Shown one piece after another: positions 32,011 through 43,694 of a DNA stretch of 64,000 bases. The position numbers and the translations under genes were made by a program. This stretch comes from Hofstenia miamia. Lineage: Eukaryota; Xenacoelomorpha; Acoela. A model generated the notes under the pieces. The model did not search any database and was not told the origin of the DNA. It saw only the letters and a program-made list of their open reading frames with translations. The number at the start of each line of letters is the position of its first letter. Position 1 is the first letter of the stretch. Where the stretch lies: assembly GCA_004352715.1 (NCBI GenBank), contig SCFE01000117.1, positions 309,135-373,134 of the forward strand. The letters run 5' to 3'.

Positions 32011-35000
32011 GTAAAAGTTTTCTTTTTACATCTTATTTGATAACCTTGTAAATTTAAAATGTGATTTTGCTTGTTCAGAATATTTGAATATATTACGTCT
32101 ATAGCATTTTCATTGATTCTTTAAGAAACTAAGTTAAGCTAATTAGTTTGATAAAATTTTTCGATTATTTGCTTGAAAAGTCCAACTTATATTTCATTGA
32201 AAATTTTGTTTGTTTTAAACAAAATTTGAATTCTCTCCATAACTAAAGTTCAGGTAAATATTTGGTTTGGGAAAGAAATTGATGGAGTAGACTCCTCTGA
32301 GTTGTAAGTGTTTAAAAATTTTTTCGAGAACTATTAAAGATATTCAAAATTTTTTGGCTGTTTAAGGTAATATTATATCACCTTGTAGTAAATACCGCAA
32401 TTTAACAAATAAAATTATTTATAAAAATGGCATTTAGCTTTATAAATGTCCGAATAAGTAAGTTGAACAAAAACTTCAGCGGTAAAAGGAATGTCTCATA
32501 CGAATTAATAAAGAACACCATTATTAATTCAAAGAGTTTACTGTTTGAATTGGTTCCAGTGCATTATGCGTTTCATTATTGAGTTACTCTCGCCACTATT
32601 TAAGAGTAGATTATTAAAAATGTTTTAAATCGATATTATTTTATTGCCGTTTCCATAGTTGTCAAAACTCCGCTTGCAAATGTTTTGTATTGATTTTTCA
32701 TGTGAATTTCTATTTAGAAATTCCTAAAAAGGTGATACCTGCTATTTTGGGAATCATCCCTCTTCTTGGCTGTCCATATCTTGTGCTAGCTACTAGAGTT
32801 AAGCAAGTTGGAACCTTGCTACAGCAAAGTATTTACTATGTTGTCGACACCAACCTTCTCCCTTTGCGGCATGCATCACCCTATCTTTCAACGCTCCAAG
32901 AAAGTGACCAAGCGAATTATTTGCAACTAATAAAGTCAATGCTGAAAGAGCCTGGATTATACTATTCTCCATCGCTTGACATAACACATTCCATGCAAAG
33001 ACTTTTAACAGCCAACAAATCCTCTCGCCTCGAAACCCCTGTTGTAACTGCTGATCATCGTTTTCTCTGGAACAGTTACATGCTATCCGATTTTTTTGGT
33101 GTAGCAGAACGGTAGGGATACTTCTTTAAATTCTTTATATAAATATCTTTTCTAAGCTTACTTCGTCCAATTAATCAAAAAAATCCCTGCATGACATGAA
33201 GCTGCGTGAAAACTGCGTTAATCATTAAATGAATAGACGAGCCTCCACTTTTAAATATACTTCCATATACCATATGTTTTCTCCAGTATTGCAAATTCAA
33301 AACCCAGCGTCTATTTTGTGTTGCGTATTGTTTTGAAGTATGTAATATAATTGTTACTATTTAAATTTAACTACTAATCTCTAATTCTAGCTTTGGAGTT
33401 GCTTTAATTTGTGGCTTCGCAGGTTGGACTCCAGGACGAGAGGTGTGTCTATTATCAAGAAGAGCTGTACAGATGTCTGGAACACGTTTTTGGCGTCGGG
33501 GTGCTGACGATAGCGGAAATACTGCGAACTTTGTAGAAACTGAGCAAATAGTGGAGGCAGATGATATTAGTTCATTTCTTATATTGCGTGGTAGCATTCC
33601 TATGTCTTGGACTCAAACACCCAATTTACAATGGAAACCCAAATTTATGCTCAATGATGATTCGGTGCAGGTTGGTAAGAGCACTGTTTCATATGAATAA
33701 GTATCAAAATCTCCCCTAAATTGAAATTCATAAATTTTATTGCACAGTGTGTGTTAATTGCTTTGAACATGTTGTTTTATGTTCTACTATGAATTGTTCG
33801 AGCTTTAAAGTAAGCCTATTTGTTTTTGCAACTTATATTTTTTCGATGTCCTATTATGCTAATTGTTCTAATTGAATTTCATTCCCATGATTTATAGGAA
33901 CGTATTTTAAATCTCCATCTTAATGACTTGATATCTCGATATGGTCGCCTAACTATTGTCTCGTTAATCAACGCCACGGGTTCAGAGGGTCGGCTTGGTC
34001 AATCATTTACTCGAAACATTAATTATTGTGTGGAAAAGAACGACCACTTTTTGTCTCAGTTAGGCTATCAGCAGTACGATTTCCATGCTAATCCCGATGT
34101 CAGAAGACTCTTACAGCGTCTTGATTCAGATCGACAAATTTTTTCTTACTTACAGGTAGTGATCCACAATTTATACGATTAAATTTGAACAATATTTCTC
34201 CAAACTGCTTTAAGCAATAGTTTTTTTACTAAGAAGTAAAGCTTAGTGCAAGAATCATGTAGTAAAATAACCTCCATGTTTGCAAAGTAGTTTATGAAAT
34301 GTACATACGGAAAGCATGTTAATTGTTGTCAAGAATCAATTTGTAAACATTTGAAAAATTTAGAAAAATTTTATATATAAATATAAAATTTAGAAAAACC
34401 ACCATATAGACCTATTGTTAACATAATAAACAACCAAGCATATCATCTGCATAACTTTTTAGATAAATTATTGAAGCCTTTCCTACCAACCAAGTATATA
34501 ATAAAAAAATACAACTGATTTTATAAAATAACTTAATTCAGCGAAAAAACTTTAATAAAGACATTCATCTAGTAAGCTATGACGTCACCTCATTATTTAC
34601 GAACATTCCGATTGACATATTATGAACATCATTCCAGAAGATCAAATAAATATGTCACATCATACACTAAAGAAGCTACTACAACTAGCTTGTAAATCTA
34701 TACATTTTTCATTCAATGGAGATATATATAAACAAGTAGATGGAATACCAATGCGGTCACCACTTAGCCCAAATTTAGCCAACTTTACAATGGATCTAAT
34801 TGAGAACAAATTTGAAAATTTTAAAGAATCTAATCCTCTAATATACTGTAGATATGTTGATGATATCTTTGCAGGATTTTGCTCAAAAGAAGCATCTATA
34901 AATTTCCTGAAATATTTAAATGAGTGTATGACGCAAATTTAACTCACAATTGAACATGAAAAAGATATTGTGCTAAATTTTATTGATTTTGCAGTAACTA

Positions 35001-38000
35001 AGCACATGAATGACATTTCGACCAAGTGGTATCAAAAACCGACTTGTACAGGCCTTTACATACCATTCTGTTCGAATTGCAATTAGCGGCATAAAATTAA
35101 CACCATTTCGTGCCTAGTCAATCGAATATTTGAATCTTAGTCAAATGACAAAACCTTAACAGAAAGTTTGGATACAATCACAAAGGATCTCAAAAATAAT
35201 GGATATCCACAAAAAACTAATTCGTAAGATTATTGATAAGGAATGTTCATGCAATACACAAGATTCAAATTCTGCACCTAACCAAGACAAAACAAAAGTA
35301 TACTGGAAGTTACCATTTATAAAATCACAGGAAGAACAACTAAAGAAATAATACGACCATACAACAAAAAATTACCATGGAAATGTTCCCTATTAAAGAT
35401 CATATACCCATTTAATTGTCTTCTGGTATCGTTTATTCACACGACTGTGATGAACGTTTACGTTCATACATTGGCGAGACCAGAAGGCATTTAGAAACTT
35501 GGGCAAAACAACATAGAGGGCATCTACAATTCGAAATATATATATACGTGGATGTGAACCTAAGCTGAAAAATTTTAAAATACTAATAAGACATCGTGAA
35601 ACTAAAATCGCAGGAGTAATATGCATAAAATCAATTAAGAAAACATTATTAAATAAACAAAGATATCAAACAAATCTAAATATATTTTGAATATCTGAAT
35701 TACTAAAAAAAATGTTCAGAAACATTTCTCCAAATGCTTGAAAATCACAACAATGTTTGTCGAAATATGTCGCAATAAAACATTATTCAAAAATGTTCAA
35801 AGTCTTAAGATAATAACCAGTGCATTTTATCCAATAAGTGATAATTTTTAGGTTACAAAACGTGGTGCTGCAATGGAACAACTTGGTGCATTTAGAGTTA
35901 ATTGCATTGATAGCTTAGATCGTACCAATGTAGTTCAGTCTCTTATCTGCCGGCAAACGTTGGAAACGCAATTACGTACCTTGCAAAATTCCAATCCAGC
36001 ATCCACTTTGTCAGCTGAACTTTCAACAGAGCTATCTAAACTATGGGCAGATCATGGCGATCAACTCGCTCATCAGTATGCAGGAACTAAGGCGATGAAG
36101 GTATGCCACCTCGATCATCTATATATCTCTTTTTGAAAATGATTAAATAATTGTTTCATTTTTACTAGCGTTTACAGGTTATATAGGCCTCTCATCTCTA
36201 CAGTTTCATATGATTTAACAGTGTTCGGGCTGCCTGGAAATTCAAAGTTACTGTCTTAAACTGCTTCTAGTGATTGAAACTGCCTGAAAATTCTATTTTT
36301 TATTGCGCCCAATTTATTGTCTTATCTTAAATGTATTCCTTTTTGCAATTACATCCACTTGTTTTAACTTCATGTATATATGTCACTGTAGTTTCATTCA
36401 CATTTGAAGGTGGCTGTATCAACCATTGACAGTATGGGGATTGAAATGTCAATTCGGAACAATCTCGTCTTAGCGGATTCTTTTTAAAATACTTTTGCTG
36501 AGGAAATATATCTTCCAATCATTCTCGGATTTATTATTGCCTGGAAAATTCTTTAATCCAAATGCTCCCAACTTTTCTATTAAAAAAAGTTTATCTAAAT
36601 TTTAACTAAAAACTATATAATCTGTGTTTGAGCATGCAAATTAACATTTTGTTTGCCATTAGGGTTTCAAGGGCTGGGTGACATTTCACCAAATGGAACT
36701 ATATGCACCCACTCGTGTAAAATGTAGGAAATTTAGAATGGAATATTATATATTTCTTATGAATAATTTGTAGATAGACATTACAGTATTTAACACTTTG
36801 ATCAATTCCAAAAAATGTGTGTCTAGCACACCTAATTGATTTGCGGCGAACTGCCACTAAATGCTGCTAACCCATGTATATAGTCTCTCTATTTTCAGAT
36901 GTTTCTGGCTTTCTACTGTACATTTTTATACTACATATATATCATTGTAAATATGTTGTGTTATTGTACCTAAATGTCAATAAATGAAAGTTATCATTTG
37001 ACTATAAATAACATTAGGAATAGATTTCTTACTAACATTTGAAATTGCAGGAGCAAGTGCGTTGTCTAGCAATCTTTCGCTCAGCTGAATATCACAAACT
37101 ATATGGATGCTTGTGCATGGCCTTCCTTCACCACTTTTGCAACAGCTAGTTATCAGCAATTTCATTTGCAACCTTCTGAATAGACAAATTACTCAAAGCG
37201 CAGACTATGATGAAGTTTCAATGTCCAATGAACTAAACAGCTTAAGTCTCTGAAAACTAAGACTGCACAAAACTGGCTCTACTGCAATCAAATAGTTTCC
37301 GTTGGATAATTGACGATATTTGCCAAATTCCCCTTAAAGGGGATCATTTTGGAACCAGACGAGACATATTTCAATAACACCTTTAGATAAAAGATATTTA
37401 CGCAAATGCACCAAACCTCGAAGTATGTGTTTGAGTGCTGCACTTGTAACATGGATAAGCTGGTTCTTCTACCTGCATCTGGAACGAACGCTGGATCCAT
37501 TTCGGCAAATGAGTTTGCAAAATCAATTACAAACTCTAAACGTTGATCATTACATGAAGTAATACTGAATCGTTTAATCGGTGACCAGAATACGAAGATT
37601 TAACATTTAATATATTCCACATCTTACTTTTGCTTTTCACAAAAACTGATGTTTCTTTCATGTTGTCATATAATTCCAACGCAGACTGTCTTTTCATTGA
37701 AAATGTTAACTACATAACATACCTTTCGCTTTTCAATTTTTGATGAATATAAGATAGCAGAGTTTGGGCAACTTGAGTCGGTATTATCTTTCTTTTTTAT
37801 ACAAGGCAGTAAGGTCGTTCCATTTAGCAGTAACTGAATTATTCGAAAGAGGATCGCGAAAAATATGTTTTTTGGAAATCAAATTATTGCGTATGTTCTT
37901 AAGCAAATCATCATTTTTGATTGGGTGACTAACGTGCCAATGTTCATTACCTCCAGAGATACCATGTTTTCTAAAACAAGATTGGTTGACTTTGTGATTA

Positions 38001-41000
38001 TCTGCAAGTATTGCAAAAAATACGACCAGATGAATTATGCACAAGATCCAATAAGAGATTTAGTTGATTAAACAAAAAATTTGCATTGACTGAAAAAATC
38101 GGAATGAGTCGAATAATAAAAGAATTCACAATTGAATGGAGAGACCATAAAAGCCAAAACTATCCTAATGGCTTTATTTTTTATCTTCAGAAAATCCGAC
38201 AATTTGCCCAACTCTGTAGCGAATACCTTCTCTTAATGTACATTTCATCGATAAGAAGAGTACAGCTGAAATTTTAGCTCAACAGCGTGCTTAGTACTTC
38301 TCTGCATTCACTAATGGTTACCAAAGTATTTCAGCGTAGTTAGTGTGGAAGAGGCAAGATATTTCTTAAGGCGCAGTAACAATTTCTACTACGCAAAATT
38401 AATGAAAATGCTTCTTTAATTACAAGAGATGGGTAACGACAACCATTTGAGCTAAAGGATTGCAATTTAATTTGCTCTATTAAGAACCTAGTTTGAAGAG
38501 AGCCCTTTGCATCATCTGGTAAACTATAATCCGAAAGTGTTCGTGGCATTGCAAGAAGCTCATCTTTAATATCTGAATCAAAATTTCGAGCAGTATTAAT
38601 AGCGGCTTCTAGTTGTGAGTATCTTGTCAGTTTAGCAGACAATGCCAATAAATGGTCCAATGGAGCATGCGTATGTCTCGCATAACCTTTGATTATAAAA
38701 TCCGAATTGATATGAATATAATAATTAAAAAATAACTTGTTCTTTTACAAAAAATACGCAAATAATCAATTAACTAATCTGAATTGCACATTGAGAATAT
38801 GAAGATCTTGTGAAATCGACAAGATCATTCCAAGCTTGAATTATGTCTTTCTCATTAAATGTTGATAATTCATCAGACATGGCTTGTCATTTAATTATAG
38901 AGATATTCCATGTTTCAATATTTCTCGACGCTGATGGTTATTGTTGAATGAAGAACGACGAGGGGACATTAAACATAGATGGGAGTGAATAGGTAAATGA
39001 TAGCGCTTAACTTTTCTTGTCTCATAATTTGTGGAAGAATGCTTCTCACAGACAACAGTGTACTTTGTAACTATGGCAATGCTTTTCGCCAACGTTCTCT
39101 GCAAGAACAAAACATGTTTATGTATATATATTAGTATGTGGAGAAGGAATATTCTGTGATTACAATAAAAAATACTGCTTATGTATTAGATTGTTATATC
39201 TGTTTGATAAACTAATGTTTTACTCGTGGGCAAACTTTAGAATTTAGGGTATGTGGACACCATATTACTGCCTGGGAGTTGCTCTGAGTTCTACCTGTAA
39301 TTACCTGGAAATTGATAGGTTGAAATACGCGGACACCGTGTTTAAAGCTAAAACATTTCCTAATATAACGTTCTCTTATGAAAGTGTTATATCAGTTTGG
39401 ACCATGTGTGTACCTACTGACAATTTAGTTGATTCAGTGTGGCATGCCATGATTTTATAACATCTTTATAAGGTGATCATCACAGATCTTGTTGTAAAAT
39501 GTCTCACAGTTAAATTATTACCAATAACTTAGACTGCGGCAATTAATCCAGTTGATTTTACAGCAAACCAAACTAAATTCATCGCATGTGGTGAAAATTC
39601 AACAAGCAGCTCTGTGCCGATATGCTATAGTTTCGATATACTTAGCTAACACTCTAAATTTCTATACTATTGCTGCAAGAAGGTAAGCATCTTTTTTGAA
39701 GAAAACAAGAGTTGCTCTTTAAATATTATGTATAAACTTATCACACTAAAATTTAATAACAAATCAATTTTGAAGACATTAATAAACTAGAATCTACCCC
39801 GGCAATTGCACTGCGTTTGCAAGCGAATACCTCTTTATATTCTGTGAATGTAAAGGAATGTTCTTTTCATGCCGGTGTATAAGTAGTTTTACTAAATTAA
39901 TGGCTAAGATTTTGAGCATATCAATATGTTTTAAATTTTACAGTTATTGTTTTAGTAAATCATTATTTATATATGTTGTGTTTACTGAACAATTGCTATG
40001 TAAATGTAGTAACTATCAACTATCAGACAAATCCATTTTCAAAAGCAATCTTCAAATCAGAATGTATATAAAACTTTACAAATGCAGTGATTCTCTAGGT
40101 GTACGTGAAATGTAAAACCAGAGTTTGAAAAAGCAAATCAGAAATAAGTAAAGAATGACAAACTATGTAAGTGAACATGACATATTGCTCCATTTCAAAT
40201 TCTGCCTTCTACATATGCTCGATTTGGTTGCGCAGAAAATTTTCCGCATCAATGCCTCTAAATTGAAATACATTAATTATACATAAGTCAATAGAAAAAA
40301 CCTCCATATTTACTACGATTTGGATACATTTTGCTGCCGAATATTTCCAAATAATGCATAAACATAGTTAATGAATGACTACCTATTGACCTAATGACAT
40401 CTCAAAACGAAAAATACTTTCGAAAATATTTATCAACTGTGAACAAATTATACTACACGCAATTATGACATAAATTAGATTTAAAACAAAATTCAAATGC
40501 GAAAGTTTGAAGTTATTTAACTGTATCGTATACTCTTAAATACGTCTTTTTCTGGACCTTCCAAGGGTGGTCGTAAATTCCGTTTCAACGGACTTAACAT
40601 GCATAAAATGGCGCGGACACTTAAGGTATGTTTTGATTGTGTCTTCCCGGGGAAGCTTTTGAAAAGTAAACTTGGACCATTCTCATCGATATTCTTTTGA
40701 CTTTCTCCAAAACCTTGCAGCTTTATTGTGGCATGCTAAACAGCAGTAGATATATTACAGCTTGCATTAAAATTGCAAAAAATATGTAGTCACATTATAT
40801 AGAAAATTGCAGGTAGTTGACCATCAAATTTGAAAAAACCATGTTACGTAAAAATAACGTATTATGAAATTTTATCTTTTTCTATTGTTATATTTAGTTG
40901 ATTCAATATATCAATGGTGGAATTAAATATCTTTGGGATCACAAATTGGTTGTACAGGTTACTTGTATATATAAATCCACATAAATATAAATATCTAATT

Positions 41001-43694
41001 TGGTGGTTTTAAAGAGAGTAGCTTACGAAATTTGATATATCTCTTGGCTGCTTACGGACTTCAAAAATCTATGCTGTCTGCCCATGTTAATTTGAAGAGG
41101 CTTAAAATTCCTTCATTATGGTTCTAAGCATTCAAGAATAATACAATATAGCATGAATATTAAAATGAAAGGAATGGTCTCTTTTGAGTTCTTACACATA
41201 TATTCGAAGTAGATGGCTGTGAAATTAAAAGGATTTAAGTCTGTTACTGTTCTTTCACCCTAACGATTATAAAATGATCCGCGGCCCAGCCCAACCCATT
41301 TAAGATTAATAATAATAATAATGAAAGACTTTATTTAGTCGCTGAAGGCATACACTACAAAAAAATAAAAACAAGTCAAGTTTTACGGCAGCGAGGACAG
41401 TCGTAGGAGATGAAATAGGAGCAGATGGAAGAGTAGACAAAGTTGGAGAAGGGCTCAGCAAAGAGGACAGATTGAGGGAGGTCGTTGATAGCAACAGGGA
41501 AGAAGAGAACAGCAAACACCGAACCTTGAGGAGCACCACTAGAGAGAAGAGCAGGAGAAGAAATAGAAGAGTTGATTTTGACACATTGACGACGATTGGA
41601 GAAGTAAGACTGAAAGAGTTCGATGAAATCAGCATCAAAGCCAAATAAACTTAATTTGTCAAGAAGGATAGAATGAGGGAGCCGATCAAAAGCTTTAGAA
41701 ATGTCAATAACGATAATGCAACCAGGATCATTACGATCAGAGTCGAAATAGCAGTTTTCAATCAAAACAATATGAACCCCATGTTGGGTTGACACGTTTC
41801 CGTCCTGACATAAGCCCGAAGCCTAAACTTAAACCCGCGAGCCAAGATGCAAGAGTTGTATTATATTTCCAAATGAAGACAAGATTTTTTCCTTGAAAAA
41901 TTTATTAAAAAATATTTTTAGCTATCAATATCCGTTAAGATAATTGATTGATAATTGACGTAGAACATTAATTTTTATTGATAATTGGCCCTAGTAATTT
42001 GATGATCGAACACTATAAAAATTTGGAAAATAACACTGCTTTAAGATGTCTTTAAAACACCCTGTTTTCAACATGCCAATCCTGTTTCAACTCATAGAAG
42101 ATCATTTTAATCTTTGAAACCTCGAATTGGTCAACTGTTGAGTTTTACGTCAAGCTTCTTCATAAATTTGCTTAGCAAATTGACAAAAACGCATTTTCCT
42201 GGAGTTTGCGCTTTCATCAAATAAAAATTTTCAAATAATTTCGATTTTCAATTTCAATAGGGTAGAGAAATTTTCCAGTAATCCAATGTGTTAAAATTCC
42301 ATTGCTGACTGCTTGAAACGAACTCAAGTGTACATGCTGTCATGTTGTGAATGACCGCAGTAATATTAAAACAACAAATACATATTCCTTTGGATGTACC
42401 CTATCAACAAATTATAGTTTCAAGTCATTGTTACGTTAAAGACAATTTATATTTCAGGTTGTAGTTTAATTTAAGTTCAAATTTAGAAATCTTATGGGAT
42501 GGCATTTGAAGCAATTTATTGAAATTCTTTTGCATTTTATACGAATTTTCCACAATTAATGCGTTGAAATGCAGCTCCTTTCAAAACGACAAAAAACCAT
42601 AATGAAAGCTCACATATGCTTCTAAGCATACATTTTCATCCAAAAAATCAGCCTCAAAATATCCTCTAATATCTAGTTTTCATCAAAGTATAAAAAATTT
42701 CTTATATTTTTGTCTATTATCTTTTCTAAACATCGTCTATTTTCTCAATTCCCCATACTTGCCTAATTCGATGGGATATTCTAAAAAAAACTTTCAATTT
42801 ATATAGGTACAAGCCAGTTTTCTCATCAATTATACTAATGCATTGCCTTTTCGAGTGATAAAACTTAAGAATAATGAATCAAAATTTCTGTAAAAAGTCC
42901 TGCATGGTGATAATATAAAATCTTATAGAATTATGTTTTTTCTTAATATGAGTTTTTCATTATAAAATTTCGCCTTATGTACTTTTTGAAGCAGCTGTTT
43001 TCTATATAATCAGATTTTGGGTTGAGAGAAATAGTTTGCAATTTTTAATAACTCATTGAAATCTATCTTAAATCAAATGAGTGAACTGAGAACATTTTGT
43101 TGAAAATGTAGTGAACAAAGGGAATTAATATGAAATATTAATTTATGTTTCTCATTTTGTACTGAAAATTCGATTCAATTGCAAACGTTCAAAATTACAA
43201 ATTATTTGTATAATTGAATTTTTGTTTAATCAACTTCTAAAACTAATGAATACATAAATAATTAGTTAATTTATTGGCCAAAACAATTTCAATTTTTTGT
43301 TTAGGGTGACATAACTCGTTATGGGTGTCGAACACGATCTGGACAATTAAATGATCTAAACTCAGGCCTCACTCGTTACTATCTCAATAACTTTGCCGAT
43401 GGCATTCGTCAAGATGCTCATGAGCTTTTCCACGGGAGATTTGTTGTTCCCGCACACGATCATCGGCCAATAACATCACCTTTCGAAAGTCCACTGACAG
43501 CAGATCTACTTTTACCAGTCTCGGCACTAATTTCATTCGCTATTTTTATTTATTGCTTGTTGGTTCCAGGCGAGGATTGGGTAGTTTACGCCCTGTTTTG
43601 GATTTCGTTGACTGTCATCTTCCTTGTTTTATGCGTCCGTAGAGGGCCGTTTTTAGTCAACAAACCTAAATTGGTGAAAGTGAAAATTCAATGA
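31845..43694 (+). CDS. SACM1L: SAC1 phosphoinositide phosphatase, 6 exons
   Basis: Exons 31845-32010, 32718-33111, 33391-33670, 33898-34155, 35852-36100 and 43305-43694 join with GT/AG in frame to 578 residues (human SACM1L has 587). SAC1 is the ER/Golgi membrane phosphatase that removes phosphate mainly from PtdIns4P, limiting PI4P on the ER and supporting Golgi and contact-site lipid exchange. Visible: an N-terminal Sac domain with GSIPM.WTQTPNL and GNTANFVETEQI; catalytic NCIDSLDRTN (CX5R-T) in exon 5, then WADHGDQLAHQYAGTKA; RYYLNNFADGIRQDA; two hydrophobic segments (about residues 500-520 and 530-550); and the tail KVKIQ, a KxKxx ER-retrieval signal. Introns 4 (1.7 kb) and 5 (7.2 kb) are filled with transposon relics. 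No key residue is missing, so the gene looks functional. Confidence 0.93.
32718..33111 (+). CDS. SACM1L: SAC1 exon 2
   Basis: The acceptor is CTATTTAG|AAATTCC and the donor GAACG|GTAGGG (phase 2). It encodes ILGIIPLLGCPYLVLATRVKQVG and YSPSLDITHSMQRL, which match the Sac N-lobe 'GilG.i.l..g.YLiviT' and 'YfS...DlT.s.QR'. Confidence 0.9.
33391..33670 (+). CDS. SACM1L: SAC1 exon 3
   Basis: The acceptor is AATTCTAG|CTTTGG and the donor GTGCAG|GTTGGT (phase 0). It contains the conserved core strand text LLSRRAVQMSGTRFWRRGAD, GNTANFVETEQI and LRGSIPMSWTQTPNL. Confidence 0.92.
33898..34155 (+). CDS. SACM1L: SAC1 exon 4
   Basis: The acceptor is TTTATAG|GAACG and the donor TTACAG|GTAGTG, both phase 0. 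It encodes TIVSLINATGSEGRLGQSFT and the YDFHAN block, corresponding to 'viiNLin.kGsE..L...f' and 'FDFH' of the family. Confidence 0.92.
34385..35700 (+). mobile_element. Penelope-like retroelement remnant in SAC1 intron 4
   Basis: It begins with PYRPIVNIINNQAYHLHNFL (about 34400). An open 106-residue RT core (34622-34942) follows with YKQVDGIPMRSPLSPNLANF and YCRYVDDIFAGF (catalytic YVDD). After stops it continues with 'tWYqKPTcTG'-like text (about 35030) and a C-terminal GIY-YIG-type endonuclease piece reading SYIGETRRHLETWAKQHRGH (about 35470-35525). Penelope-like elements prime from cut DNA with a GIY-YIG nuclease. Frame breaks make this copy inactive. It lies in the sense orientation within SAC1. 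Confidence 0.85.
35852..36100 (+). CDS. SACM1L: SAC1 exon 5 (catalytic)
   Basis: The acceptor is TTTTTAG|GTTACA and the donor ATGAAG|GTATGC, both phase 0. It carries the active site FRVNCIDSLDRTNVVQS, with nucleophilic Cys and phosphate-binding Arg spaced CX5R, and WADHGDQLAHQYAGTKA. Confidence 0.95.
36101..37779. other. SAC1 intron 5, proximal part
   Basis: The DNA is AT-rich. A less AT-rich stretch at about 37040-37570 could be an unrecognised transposon. No coding homology is claimed. Confidence 0.4.
37780..39110 (-). mobile_element. P-element-like (THAP) transposase relic, antisense in SAC1 intron 5
   Basis: The minus strand, in order, reads: a THAP-like end with TKYTVVCEKHSS (about 39065-39030); a block ending in the 'FSLILRSRNCYCALRNILPLPH' pattern (to about 38340; compare 'ySpkAYnflRk.l.LPhpsTl'); SCTLLIDEMYIK (about 38270-38235), matching the first catalytic Asp region; YRVGQIVGFSEDKK; and ADNHKVNQSCF..HP..DDLLKNIRNNLISKK (about 38000-37870), resembling the P-transposase GTP-binding/HLLK-RN region. 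Several stops and frameshifts separate the blocks. It is a fossil, not an exapted gene, as far as can be seen. Confidence 0.65.
39111..41308. other. SAC1 intron 5, central part, nothing recognised
   Basis: AT-rich intronic DNA. No exon-like segment fits between SAC1 exons 5 and 6, and no transposase or RT motif is visible. Confidence 0.45.
41309..41800 (-). mobile_element. L1x LINE copy with large internal deletion
   Basis: The 3' end (41309-41465) matches 11340-11505. It then joins directly to RT-palm sequence equivalent to 12367 onward, up to CIIVIDISKAFDRLPHSILLDKL (about 41720-41650). About 860 bp present in the 11320-12890 copy are missing. The (AAT)n tail is at 41309-41322. It lies antisense in SAC1 intron 5. 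Confidence 0.8.
41801..43304. other. SAC1 intron 5, distal part
   Basis: AT-rich intronic sequence up to the exon 6 acceptor. No feature is recognised. Confidence 0.45.
43305..43694 (+). CDS. SACM1L: SAC1 exon 6 (C-terminal, membrane anchors)
   Basis: The acceptor is TTTGTTTAG|GGTGAC, phase 0. It encodes DITRYGCRTRSGQLNDLNSG and RYYLNNFADGIRQDAHELF, then two hydrophobic helices, and ends KPKLVKVKIQ-stop. It is separated from exon 5 by 7.2 kb. The join restores the family's 'GT.AlKgD.TR.G.RT..G' without a gap, which is the evidence for this distant exon. Confidence 0.93.
   Translation, partial: GDITRYGCRTRSGQLNDLNSGLTRYYLNNFADGIRQDAHELFHGRFVVPAHDHRPITSPFESPLTADLLLPVSALISFAIFIYCLLVPGEDWVVYALFWISLTVIFLVLCVRRGPFLVNKPKLVKVKIQ

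Noticed and set aside
37780-39110. Domesticated THAP/P-transposase host gene
   Set aside because: Multiple stops and frameshifts and no plausible splice structure joining the blocks on the minus strand.
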